Shown here piece by piece: positions 24,936 through 36,140 of a DNA stretch of 64,000 nt (position 1 is its first letter; each line of letters starts with the position of its first letter). The DNA comes from Halocafeteria seosinensis. Taxonomy: Eukaryota > Sar > Bigyra > Bicosoecida. Made by a program: the position numbers and the translations under genes. The notes beneath the pieces are model-generated. The model made no database searches. It saw only the letters and a list, made by a program, of their open reading frames with translations, and was not told the origin of the DNA. The stretch spans positions 1 to 64,000 of the forward strand of contig LVLI01000132.1 in the NCBI GenBank assembly GCA_001687465.1, read 5' to 3'.

Positions 24936-24987
24936 GTCAATTTCGACATTGGAGTGACTAGTCACTCCAATTTTGCACGAAATTGAC
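24936..24987. repeat. Nested perfect palindrome
   Basis: A 24-bp perfect palindrome (ATTGGAGTGACT and its reverse complement, 24948-24971) is nested inside a second 10-bp inverted repeat (GTCAATTTCG at 24936-24945, CGAAATTGAC at 24978-24987). Together they could form a long hairpin or cruciform. Confidence 0.93.
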
Positions 24988-26508
24988 GTCGACGAAGTGT
25001 CCCATAAAGTCATTCGACCTGCATGAAGCGCAATTAGGACAAAGCGATCGCCCCGGCTGCTCCATCCACTTTTACGGCTAAACAGCGTTGGGATGGTTAA
25101 CCAGTTTGACGTCGATGAAGTGCCCCAGGTCCCCTCGTCATGTCCCAACGTTGTGACCGGGCGCTAGCGGACCCTTTAAGTTAACGCAATTATCGAGCGA
25201 AAGAGGTGAATTTGCAACCCTGTTATTGCAGAATATCGAACACAACAGGAGAGAAATAAAATACATTGTGACTGAACTTAATATAGACGAGAACCCTATG
25301 TACTGTTTGTCTTGAAAGATGGGCCAACTCTCATAGTTGCCCATACATCCGTGGAAAAGAACTTGTTTGCACTTGGCCGTGGTGAAAGTGTACACAAATT
25401 GGTGTACGCCCGCACGAATGGTGATGAAGAGGTCAACAGGCGACCTCAAAAGGTGTTGAGTCGCTTCCTGAACAGAAGCGTCAAGACTACTTTGATTGAT
25501 GGAGGAGGGGAAGCAAATCGTCACTCACATGGGAATGCAGGTCCTGGAGCAAGCGATGTATCTCAGGCGCAGCATCCGAAGGGAAGCCGCGGGCAAAGTA
25601 AATGCAGCGCACGTGGATCTCGTAGCAAGTAGCGCTCAGGTCAGACACAAAATTGCAGACTTTGTCCCAGAAATGGAATCATAGACATAGCCGAATTTTG
25701 GAATAACCGCTGTAAAGCCTTCCTTTTTTTCGTGCTGGCAGCAATATCAAGCTAAGCCAGCCACTCACACGTTCCTAGAACCGAGATATCATCAAGTCTA
25801 ACAGCACTTTCATACCGCCCTTAGTCTGAATCTGACCGTTTGTATCGCAGTGATATGGGATTCATCCAGTTGCGTAAGACGATGTTACGCTGTCTTGTAC
25901 AACCTAGTTATTAATCAACAACGAATTCTGTCTTGTGCAAAAGGCTTTGCCTTCTCATGCACCCCGAAGTGAGCGTACCGGTATGAACTCTCCACACATG
26001 TGACAGATAGCCCACCCGCGAGGAACAAGTTGTTACGAGGAGCGGTATGCGCCTGTGTTAAGCAGCTACGGGACCGCTGTTCCTGCAGCCTCGCTAACAT
26101 GCGCCGTGGGAGACGCACTCCAAGAGAGAGGTAAACGAATGCAATACATGCACCTAGAGCATAGTCAAAATGCTGAGCTGCATGCGGGATATGCTGCCAG
26201 CTATTGTGCAGTGCAATCAACAACACCTGAATTTGGAATTCGTTCATCCCGTTCAGTACCAGTAGCGTGGAGCATTCCCGTGCACGAAGGAGACCTCTCC
26301 TCTCCTCCAGTGTCCAGTTTAAAAACTGTTGGTAGGTGGTCTTCCCCATTAAACCGATTGACGCATAGTTCCAGGATTCTGCCAACGCCTGGCACTATGG
26401 GCACATGCTTGTGTTTCCGTAGGAAGAGATTACACCGTGCTGTGTATTGCGTGTCTACAATTACATGTATGCTAAGCGCATGTAAGCAGCCCCTATTTGC
26501 CACACTGT

Positions 26509-28768
26509 TCACTCTTTCGGCAAAAGAGTAAGCACCTTAATAATGATTAGCAAAACGGCGATCTCCCCTTGTTTTGAAACCTGGAGTGCTTTCAGCTTTA
26601 ACTGCAGACACCATGGTACGCTATAGACGGACTCTGCTGGACGATACCAATAAACGACGAACTCCTGCTTACCCCCCTTCACTACAATATCAGGAATGTA
26701 TGTCTCCAGAATCTTGTCGAGCTCCTTGATAGTGGATTCACCAATCTTCGGTAGAGTCACTAGGTCCGTCTCCTGCACAATTCACGTATCCCTCGTACCG
26801 GTAATGTATCCCTACATGGCTTGCGGTATGACAAACGAGGTTGGCAGTACATTGAGCTTTTCCTTGTAACCAGGGAAGTTCGGGACGTCCCTCGAATCAA
26901 TATCATTTCGTTCTTTGATCTGGAGGATGAATACGATGCGGTAGAGAATTGTGGAACATTGTACAAGCCTCAGAATTCTTACCTCCTGCAGAATTTTCTC
27001 AAAGTTTTCCATTAGGCTATGTTTTCTGCTTGACTTCCAAATAGATTCCATACTGAACCATTTTCTCATTCTCTCGCCAAGCTCTTTGATCACAAGTGCG
27101 TGTGCCTTCACTTCCGTAGCTCGCCGACGCAGAAAACTTATCTTGTTCTGTTCCGCTTCACGGGGAAGTCTGTTCAGCTTTTCAAGCAGCGCTTTTTCGT
27201 CATTGCGATAATCCTGTTTGACGCTACCGATCTGAGACGAACCATAAAATAGAAAGTAATGCAACTAACCTAGCCATATTTTTCAAAACGGTGCTATTCG
27301 CTAACGACTGAATGTCCTTACGGGTTCCTTTCCGAAGTCTACCGCATACACTTGCTGCAGCTCCGCCCCGTCGAAGCCATTCTTAATTAAAGAGCTCATC
27401 ATCGACGACTGTGCGTTTCGCAAGTCATCTGACGGCATCTGGTCAGCTTTATTCAGAACCACGTAAACCTGCAGTTGAAAAGAACACAGGTAGGTTGGCC
27501 ATAGTTACTGTCATAGAATTCAATCTTAACACTTTCCTTGTCTTCTTTCCCTCGTAGATACGCCATCACTCTTCCAAACTCGTCTGGTACATCCGTCTTG
27601 TAAACATCGAACATTAAGAGGATCATATCTGCTCTTTCTGCGAACCAACGCGTTACCTGCAAAGCATATTACGCCAACTGACCGCCACGAAATGGTTTTT
27701 ACGCTTTCAGCACCCACTTACTGCAGGAAAATCATAAGCCCGTTGAGACACCTGCTTCTTTCCCGCCAACACTCCTGGAGTATCGATGAAGACTACATCG
27801 TCCAGGCGTTTTGCATTACAGTATGCACCCCTGAATTTGCTTAAAAATCCGCTACCAAATTTAGTCAGTCCGGAGAACGGTAAGTTGTCTCGATGGACTA
27901 GAATGTCTCCGGAAAGGGCTACGTCCTGTTCCCCTTTCATGACGGCGATGAACTCACTAGTACTTGGGTGCGGTCCTTCCCGAAGATCAGGATACTTTTG
28001 TCCGAGCAAGTACGTTATGAAACTGGTCTTTCCCGAAGAGTACTGCCCAGATAGCAACACGAGCGGCTTAGAGAATATGTCACCTTTCTGAAGCGAACTC
28101 GACACGAATTTGTTATACTGAGTATCTTCCTCGATCTTCTGGAGCTTCAACGAGTACCTGAACGGTATGTCGGCAAAGTCCATACACTGAATGGTAGGTA
28201 CATCCAAGTGTAACTTACATGCTCCAAACTTTTTCTCTGGTATACCCGTCCTTCTTAAGAAGTTCATGGAAGTCCTCCAAGGCCATGTCCTGCACCGGAG
28301 ACTCGGCGGAAAGTGGCCCAGACCTCTGAAAGCAGACATAAATAATCTGGAAGTATTTACCTTGAAATACCAGCTGTAAAACTGGTACAACAACCAAACG
28401 ACGAGGATGGCGGTGGCGAAGCTACCCAACGTGTGAACCTGCGAGAAAATGAAAAATCGATACCATAGAAACCTCGTAAGCCTGTATATCGCGGGACTAA
28501 CGATTGGCTTTCGGTTTACAGCCTCGCACTAGTCACTTACCCAGCTGGGGACTGCCTCACCACGTTTACGGATATGTGACTCATGTTGATCCCTGGAGTA
28601 CTGCTCTCTGTCGGGTGAAGGCGATCGTTCAGGTTGATAAGCAAACGGTCCAAGCGGATCAGGAGACGGGTGTTCAGGTTCATCAGCAAAACGGGAGTAC
28701 ATGTCTCTGATGGGTGAAGGCGATTCGCGAAAACGATTTCGACGGCGATGCCATTTTTTGTCTGACAT
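26509..28768 (-). CDS. Membrane-anchored EHD/dynamin-like ATPase A
   Basis: Nine exons (28768-28541, 28438-28361, 28325-28219, 28157-27722, 27656-27531, 27468-27322, 27231-26983, 26919-26851, 26772-26509) give 567 residues. EHD proteins are dynamin-like, ATP-dependent membrane-remodelling enzymes. Residues 1-76 are Ser/Pro/Arg-rich. Exon 2 (77-102) is a clean membrane segment (FATAILVVWLLYQFY). The P-loop GQYSSGKTS is at about 175-183, then switch II VVFIDTPGVL and the VLNKADQM motif. The helical part has KALLEKLNRLP and KVHAY-like KAHALVI. I see no EH domain at either end. The last exon may instead splice at 26,696 to a shorter tail, so the final ~45 residues are uncertain. It shares a promoter region with its paralog at 29210. 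Confidence 0.85.
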
Positions 28769-29209
28769 TTTCCCTGGGCAAACAAGATGTACGTCAACTG
28801 CGTCCACAAGGTAGAGCGATTGGGTTCCGAACTTCCGAGTGTGGCTTACCGTTGTACAATTGTAGTATGTACACCAGGCTTCTTCCGGGAGCACTAATAC
28901 ACACAGGTAGAACCACAGACGTAAAAAACTTGCGCTTTCTTAGCACCAATACAAACTGTTGCATAATGGTTTAAGCATGCGACAAACGAAGAACATTATT
29001 TGGTTGAAGGTAAGAGGGACTCCCTTAAAGGGCCCCTTTGGAGAAAAACAAAAACGGTCAACTGGATCTTTCCGGAAGAAAGCGTTCTCCAAGATTTTTC
29101 GTGGGCTACTCCATAGATATTACCACAGGGCTCTGTACGGATTGTTTGCTGAAGGAGAAAAACAAGTCGAAGGACAAGTGAAACCCCTCATTGCAGGTAA
29201 CCAACCATC
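28769..29209. promoter_or_regulatory. Shared intergenic region of the head-to-head EHD-like pair
   Basis: 441 bp separate the two divergent start codons, so both promoters must lie here or in upstream untranslated exons. I see no named element. Confidence 0.45.
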
Positions 29210-31113
29210 ATGGCAGATAACACGACTGAAGGAAGCAATGCGGATGGGAGCACAGAGGAACGATCTCAAAGCGCATCGAGGCAACCTCCGACTGAAGGAA
29301 GCGAGCCGGATGGGAGCACAGAGGACGGCGAACGATCTCGAGACGCATCCAGCCAACTCCCGAACTTGGCTCAAGAAAACAAAAAATCACAAAGTGAAGA
29401 AGACAGCCAGCAGGAACCACATACATGTATGAGAGATGGAACCGGGAGCGAGGTTTCGGAAGTGCCGCAAGTCGCAAGTGGGAATGTGCCCAGCCACACC
29501 AACTGGCTGTGGATTTTTATCTCCATGATAGTCTGCCTCATTGCCGCGTTGTCCTATTCGTCTGTCGAGTCTCCTCCCAAGGAGAGAAGAATCCCTGCAG
29601 CCCTAGAAAACGAGCCAGTCGGAGTGCAACAACTTTGGTCCTTGTAAGTGTCCCAGTACTCGACCGTCATCGAAATCGAACAGTGTCTGCATATATTTAC
29701 ACAACCTTTGCAGTTACGAGTTACGAGTAAAACCGCTTGAAACTGAGCTCTACTTTGACAAAATACTGTCTCCTCATTTCTCACCACGGGAATTCTGCTC
29801 GAAACCATTAGTTTGTTTCACTGGACCATACTCCTCCGGCAAGACTTCGGCAATCCAGAAACTATTGGGCAAGGGTTATCCCGAACAGAAGATTGAGCCC
29901 AACCCTTCGACACACCGAGTAAACATCTTGACGAATGGAAGAGAGGAAAGCATTCTTGAAGGAGACGTCCTCGTGCATTCACCCCACCATCCGTTTGAAT
30001 CACTATCGAGACTTGGCCAGCAGTATACGAACAGAGTTGTTGCCGCTCATTTTCCGTCTGACTTACTCGACGAGGTCTATATTGTTGACACTCCTGGCAC
30101 GACGTACGAAGCTGCGCAAGATTCTGCACATCATCCAGTCACTGTGGCAAACGTACGTACCTGTTTGTTTACTAGACTTTACCCTGCAGAACAGCATCCT
30201 CCTCTACCCCTTGTATCCGCAGTTCGTGAGCTGGCTTGGTGGGCGATCTGACCTCATTTTCGTACTCGTAACGAGCGACACCATCAACGAAGGACTTCCT
30301 GACCATTATGTGCTGGCACTGGAGACTCTTAAAGGGAAAGAAGAAAAGGTCCGTACATCCCTATTTGACGAATAGAGCATTCGCCGCCATGTTCCATATT
30401 TTTTATTCAGATTATTATTTTCGTAACTCGTCCTTTTACTAAAGACGACAAACTTCGTGAGGAAGCACTGCGGCGGATATTCATCGATTATTTCGATGTA
30501 TCAAAGCTACGTGGAATCATATGGGATGAAGAGCCCAATGAACAACCGGTAGCTTCCACTGTTACACATAACAGCACTTCTGGAACTAACTTACTGAAGA
30601 GACATATAGACTACGTTGCAGAACACCAACCCACCCGCTATTTGAAACTACTCGAGCAACGCGTGCACAGCGTCATAGACCATGGAAAGTTCTTGTACTG
30701 TTTGCAGTCAAGGATGTACAAGTGGTTTGGACTGTTCCGGCGAGATATCGATACTGCTTTGGCAGAATGTTTCCAGAATGACACAGTACGTATTGCTGCT
30801 TTATAATTGTCACTATGTCACTTCCAAACGGTTCCGAATTGACGGGGAATGCAGGATACCGGTGCGTATTTGAACTTGCCTGGAGAAGCGTTTTATCGAA
30901 GTCAACTTAAGGTAAGCCTAGATTTGTACCGTTGGCAGATCTATACGACCTCGTTTCCGTACCATCTGTATCATTCAGGGTGTAGACTTGTTCGGTATCC
31001 CCCGTGTTGACATGGCTCAACTGAAGAAATTAGCTGATGGCTATAGCAACGAGGTCAGCAGCATGAAATTGGATGCAGGCCGCGGTGGTGAACGCATCAG
31101 CTCAACGACATAG
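29210..31113 (+). CDS. Membrane-anchored EHD/dynamin-like ATPase B
   Basis: Six exons (29210-29643, 29714-30152, 30190-30348, 30411-30785, 30855-30911, 30979-31113) give 532 residues. It is a divergent paralog of the neighbouring EHD-like gene, read in the opposite direction. Residues 1-95 are acidic and Ser-rich with an internal repeat (TEGSNADGSTEE, TEGSEPDGSTED). A membrane segment lies at 98-118 (WLWIFISMIVCLIAALSY). The P-loop is GPYSSGKTS (about 182-190) and switch II is VYIVDTPGTT. The usual NKAD base-recognition motif is replaced by VTRPFTKDD after IIIF, so nucleotide specificity may be altered. No EH domain. The C-terminal half is weakly conserved relative to paralog A. Confidence 0.82.
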
Positions 31114-31819
31114 CCTATCATAGTGCAGCGATAGAAGGCTCCCCAGCCAGTATTGTTTGTGCATGCGTTGGTCAGTCTCCAACACCTGCAACACCTCAGA
31201 GCGATATGACACATGTATGGCCAGAGCCAGCCGAGGGATATTCACTCAGAGAACTTAGACTCTCCATTGCTCTCCATACCAAGGACAGAGTACACGAGCC
31301 TATGTGACATATACAGTTGCCACCAGCGAGGCAGCTAGTCATTTCTCAATTTCCTCCTTATCAGGAGCAGCGTGAAGCAGGTACTGATGGCAACTGAGTA
31401 TTTCTTTGTGCATCGCAGTAGCAAGTTGTACTCAAAAAATAGACACGTCTGTCTAATTCCATAAGTACCAGCTAGTTCCAACCGCAGCGTTTGCGGAGCC
31501 TGCTCGAGTAACTGTTTTTGCCGGCTCTTCCCCATTTGGATACATTATGTACATACACACATCACTTGTCAACGCTCCAACAACTAGAGGCTGTCGGCCG
31601 CAGATTCCAATTGCAAGGGGTGAACAACTACCAAAATCCCACAGTGTGTCGTCGTGTGCACACGAAGTGTTGGCGATTCGCAACTATCGTGGGACGGCCC
31701 GGACCGCCGGCCGGTTGGGGCTTAACTCGGTTTGATTCGATTTGTAGGGGTTGTGTGTTCGATTCCAATGGCGATCCATTTTGGCTCTCTGATACTAGTT
31801 ACTTTCATAAGGCATTTTC
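31114..31819. other. Intergenic, no supported gene
   Basis: About 700 bp. A GC-rich patch near 31690-31725 is followed by TGTTCGATTCC at 31757, which resembles a Pol III B box, but I could not fold a tRNA around it. Confidence 0.5.
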
Positions 31820-33560
31820 ATGAAGAGGCAACAGTCGTACTACGCCGAATCGAGTGAAATGGGGACTAACAACCGCTTGTCAGGAGGGCCTGAAAAGGCT
31901 GAAGCCCCTAAAATGAGGGAGGATGATACCGCCAACAAAAGCATGGATGCCGAGCCGGAGAAGGAGAAAAGAACCCTAGCAAGTGATGACTACACTCAAA
32001 AGCAAAAGATCGGTGTCTGTGTGCTGTATGCTGGTACAAGCATCGCTATTTCTATGTGTTACAAGGTAAAGAAAGCGACCATGTCGTGTAGAGTCACTAT
32101 ATTTGTGTCCTACGATACGGCCTTTTGTTTGTGTCTTCGCCTGCAGACTGTATTGAGCACGTTCCACTTTGAGGCAGAGTTCTTGCTACTCGCTTGTCAG
32201 CAGATTTTGGGCATCGTTTTTTGTCTGTTTGCCCAGGTAAGGCTTCGTGAGACAGTTTTGTGAAGTGTGAATGGAGCTTGGTATCTTCCTGAAACATGAA
32301 ACATGAGTGTCATACAGAAATACTTGAATGACTATAAGATGGTTAGAGTCCCCAAATTTGATTGGTATACCTTTAAGCAGTAAGCATTTATCGGAGTCTT
32401 GTTGAACGTCCTCGGACAGAGTAACGATGCTTGTGCGTTCAGGTCGCTCCCGGTGGGAACGCTCTTTGTTTTCAACATTGGAGTCGGATTCTTTGGTAAA
32501 TATAATGCGTATATGGTTCCAAGGGTGCTTTCATAATTGTGTCACCCGGAATGCGTCATCCCCAGGGTTGAAGATGTCTAATGTGCCAATGTTCTTAGCT
32601 ATTAGACGGACGACGACCATTTTTACGTTGCTAGCTGAGTTCTTCATTCTAGGCCATACGGCGTCTAAGAGAGTCATGTACGTGGTGGATATATGAGCGA
32701 TTATTTATGCTTTACTGGTTTACCTGTTGCTCCCGGATACAGTGCGTCGGTGCTGGTGATTGTTATTGGAACCATCATCGCGGGGTGGCATACGTTCAAC
32801 ACTGAGTACCTCGGATACTTCTTCACTATTTGCAATAACATCTTAACCGCGCTGTATCTCAATATGAGCCGAAAGTTTGGTGACAATTGTGTACGTGGAG
32901 TGGTCTTGCGATTGTCGTGTGCCTGTGTTGTACGCCATACGTGAACTTGCTATGTAACAGGGAGTGAAAGGTTTCGGCTTAGTGTACTACAACGCCTTAG
33001 TAGCAGTTCCACTGTCGCTGTTTATGTCCTTGATTCTGGGTGAATTCGAATATGCTGCCAATTTCCCAGATCTGTTCAAACCAGTAAGATTCATTACGCA
33101 ACACCGTTGCGCTTGTCTCGGGAATACTATGGGTTCCTCGCGTTGCAGACTTTCATTGGTGGAATGATGTTCAGCGCTGTCTTGGGAATCATGATGACGT
33201 ATATTGTCATGCTCTGTGCCAGTGTGAATTCTCCGGTAGTTACCTCCATTACCGGAAACGTCAAAGACATTCTTTCAACAGTGCTAGGTACGTCGTGACG
33301 TGACATCTGTTGTTTCCCATATCCACAATCTGGTTTGTGTTGCCTCGCTGATCACAGGTGCCTTACTATTCGGGTTTGACGCGACAATATCGAACGTCAT
33401 TGGACTGATAATCTCCTTTTGTGGTGCCGGTCTATTCACGTACTGCAAAATGGTCGAAAAAGGGGAAATACTTCCTGCCAAATCTGAACCTGTTGACAAG
33501 AAGGCCAACGAGGAGGAAGACTCTGAGAAGTCTCGTTTGGTTGGTCATCGTGATGAATAG
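31820..33560 (+). CDS. Nucleotide-sugar transporter (SLC35D/GMT-like, DMT superfamily)
   Basis: Nine exons (31820-32065, 32147-32236, 32318-32379, 32443-32495, 32566-32677, 32743-32890, 32961-33083, 33149-33287, 33358-33560) give 391 residues. It should carry a nucleotide sugar into the Golgi or ER lumen in exchange for the nucleotide monophosphate. The N-terminal ~60 residues are charged and cytosolic. About ten hydrophobic segments follow. Family landmarks are SLPVGTLFVFNIGVGF, the SNVPMFLAIRRTTTIFT helix, ICNNILTALYLNMSRKF and the region NSPVVTSITGNVKDI with the following Gly. These best fit the SLC35D/Vrg4 branch, but the sugar cannot be read from sequence. The C-terminus ends in an acidic/basic tail. 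Confidence 0.9.
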
Positions 33561-33868
33561 ACGCGCAGACATCCACAGAGCCGAAGAAAGTAGTTTGTGG
33601 CGTTGTCATTTAGGTAGGGTGAATCAATGTAACTACCGACCCACAAGTTTGTGGGTCTCTTACCCTTAGCTTAGGGCCTTAAGTTGCGGAAAACAACTCA
33701 CTCCACAGTGACACTTCCTCCCATCGTCGCAAAGGGCAATTTTGTTGTTGTGTGTTTGTTGGTACTCTCGAATAGATTTTGAGTCTTTCTACCGAACTTT
33801 AGCCACACTACTTCCTATCGTTGATTGTGTGTGTTTTCCTAAGGACGTATACAACTCGTCTAGTCAAC
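33561..33868. other. Short intergenic region
   Basis: About 308 bp between the transporter stop and the EBP1 start. A small inverted repeat (ACCCACAAGTTTGTGGGT, 33639-33656) could act as a 3'-end hairpin. Nothing else is seen. Confidence 0.5.
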
Positions 33869-35752
33869 ATGGCATCCAAGACCACCAAGGAACGCACCAC
33901 TTCGGCTGCTACAGCTGAAGAGGAGGAAGAAGCTGAAGAGATTACCGATCTCTCCAACTCAGACGTTGTCACAAAGTACAGATTGGCGGCTGATATTGCC
34001 AATAACACGCTGAATGGAGTGTTGGAGCAGATCAAGCCTGGAGCCAAAGTGGTGGATATTTGCAAAGTAAGCCCCATTTTGAGCTCCCCATGTCTTCTCT
34101 ATGCAGTCTTTGAAGAGCATCCTGCCCTTGGGAGTCGTTCGCTATCGTGTTTTTGTCAAACTTGGAGGGAGGGATCCAAACAGATCTTGTTTAAATTGTG
34201 CCGGGCATTCAAGGGATGAGGCCAAGGGGGAGCTCAGGTGAAGAGCTAAACTACAAAAAGCCTGCAGGATTCACTGGCTATTAAAACCACATGGTGTATC
34301 CAATGAGTGTGGAATTCATCCGACACGTTGTGTGATTGCGAAGGGACTCAAATTTCCCGGGTTTTGTACTCGGATGTTAAGTGGGTTATCCTGGATACTT
34401 CACCTGTGCCTTCCGGTTTTTTTGTCTGGTGCAGTTTGGCGATACATTGATTGAACGACAATGTGGTCAGAGTTTCAAATCCAAGAAGATCGAGAAAGGT
34501 ATCGCTTTTCCGACAAGCTTGAGCGTAAACGAGTGTGTGTGCCATTTCTCACCTCTCCCCGATGAGGACCAAGAACTGAAGGCTGGGGACGTAGTCAAAG
34601 TGTACGTAATCGCCTCCATTACGTTGCGTTACTGAAGTACGTGTAGGTACACGTATTCCCAATTTATTTTGTGTATACAGAGATTTGGGTGCTCACATTG
34701 ATGGATATATCGGCGTAGTCGCTCACACTGTTGTAGTCAGTGACAAACCCGCCGCTGAAATGGAGCCTCTCACAGGGGAGCAAGCCAAGGTTTTTAAGGC
34801 CGCACATCAAGCAGCTGAGCTCTGCGCAAGAGCCGTCAAGCCAGGAGAAGAGGTGAGCTTTACCACTGGGCATGGACATATGTGAGCATCAATACTTTAT
34901 TCAACTCGCAACGCTTCGCAGAATCATACCATCACCAAAATGATTGAACGTGTAGCTGAAGCATATGGAGTTACTGCTACCCAAGCTACACTTTCTCATC
35001 AGCTGAAACAGTATGTGTCGATGTAGTTTGGCATAGACAGCAATTTTTTGTGATAATATTGGAATGCCTATATGCAGATTCGTCATTGATGGAAACAAGG
35101 TTTTTATACAGAAGGAAGACCCTGAGCAAAAGTTAGAGACGTACAAATTTGAGCAGAACGAAGTCTACTCCGTGGACATATGCTTCTCTACCGGTGAAGG
35201 AAAGCCGAAAGAGAAGGAGGCACGGACAACAATTTTCAAGAGAGCAATCGACAACAACTATCGGTGAGTACTTGTGGACGGCCGTCTGGGATACAAGTTT
35301 CGTCAACTGTTGTACGTTCGCAGATTGAAAATGAAAGCTGCGCGTTATGTTCTGAACGAGGTGAATAAGCGGTTCCCGACTTTTCCCTTCACTATTAGAG
35401 CTTTTGAAGACGAGAAACAGGCAAGGCTGGGTGTTGTTGAGATGGAGCGTTCAGACATGCTCCATAGTTACCCCGTATTGTTCGAAAAGGACGGCGTAAC
35501 AACAGCGCATTTCAAGTTCACAATATTGCTGCTTCCGTCGGGCACTACCAAGGTAACTGGATTGGATCTGCCCCCGTATGTGGAAGCTGATAACCAGCGT
35601 AAGTGACCTTCTGTTTCTCTGAAATTGCGGAACTATATGGAGCATAGTTTTTTGTCAATTTTCATGCAGTCCCGGAGGATCTTCAGCCACTGCTGAAACA
35701 ATCCGCTACCAAGAGCCGCCGTCGGCGCAATAAGAATAAGAACAAACAGTGA
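33869..35752 (+). CDS. EBP1/PA2G4 proliferation-associated protein
   Basis: Seven exons (33869-34066, 34435-34601, 34681-34852, 34922-35010, 35078-35263, 35324-35598, 35670-35752) give 389 residues, the usual EBP1 length. The protein has the methionine-aminopeptidase (M24) pita-bread fold without catalytic metal ligands and binds ribosomes near the exit tunnel. Landmarks are VVTKYRLAADIANNTL, CGQSFKSKKIEKGIAFPT, SVNECVCHFSPLPDED, HIDGYIGVVAHTVVV and TAHFKFTILLLPSG. The C-terminus is the typical Lys/Arg-rich tail. Intron 1 is by far the longest here (about 370 bp) and could hold regulatory sequence. Confidence 0.95.
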
Positions 35753-36140
35753 GCTACTTGTTCGGTGTCGAAATGTAAAGTTGGAATGTAATCGAAACTT
35801 TCCTTTGTAGTCCATGCACTTCAAATGAAATGACAGCAATGACGAACTCATCCTCTTCTTTTCTACTTTACTTAAACCGTCGTCATCATATTTTCCAGTT
35901 GATTCATCCTGATCTAGAAATGATCATATTTGGTGGACGGGGATGTATTACCAAAGTAGCTGCTCCTCTGGTACAAGGTATGATATCGTTCTGATACCTG
36001 ATATACCGTGTGAACCTGACTAACCGTTTGTGAACCTGCATATTGTATTGTCGCGCAATTTAGTATACCCTAACGTTTGGGTTGATACCTGACGCCCAAT
36101 AGCTAAATTTGTCTTGAATGAAACCTTGTGTCAAAGTATT
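35753..36140. other. Intergenic, no supported gene
   Basis: About 390 bp between EBP1 and the ankyrin gene. Nothing distinctive is visible. Confidence 0.5.

Larger units (their letters stand above)
23226..26508. other. 3.3 kb region without a recognisable gene
   Basis: The largest gene-free interval in the window. It contains a dispersed repeat copy (24003-24112), a (CA)n run near 24157-24169, a nested palindrome (24936-24987) and a short direct repeat (TTGACGTCGAYGAAGTG at 24982 and 25107). Open frames on the minus strand near 25,140-25,680 and 25,915-26,385 have protein-like composition in places (for example LFITIRAGVHQFVYTFTTAK near 25,400), but I could not join them into a gene or name a family. 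A decayed gene or mobile-element remnant is possible. Confidence 0.5.

Noticed and set aside
31690-31775. Possible tRNA: GTTCGATTCC resembles a B box and the ends GGACCGC / GGCGATCC nearly pair
   Set aside because: The T arm and anticodon arm do not form acceptable stems, so no cloverleaf fits.
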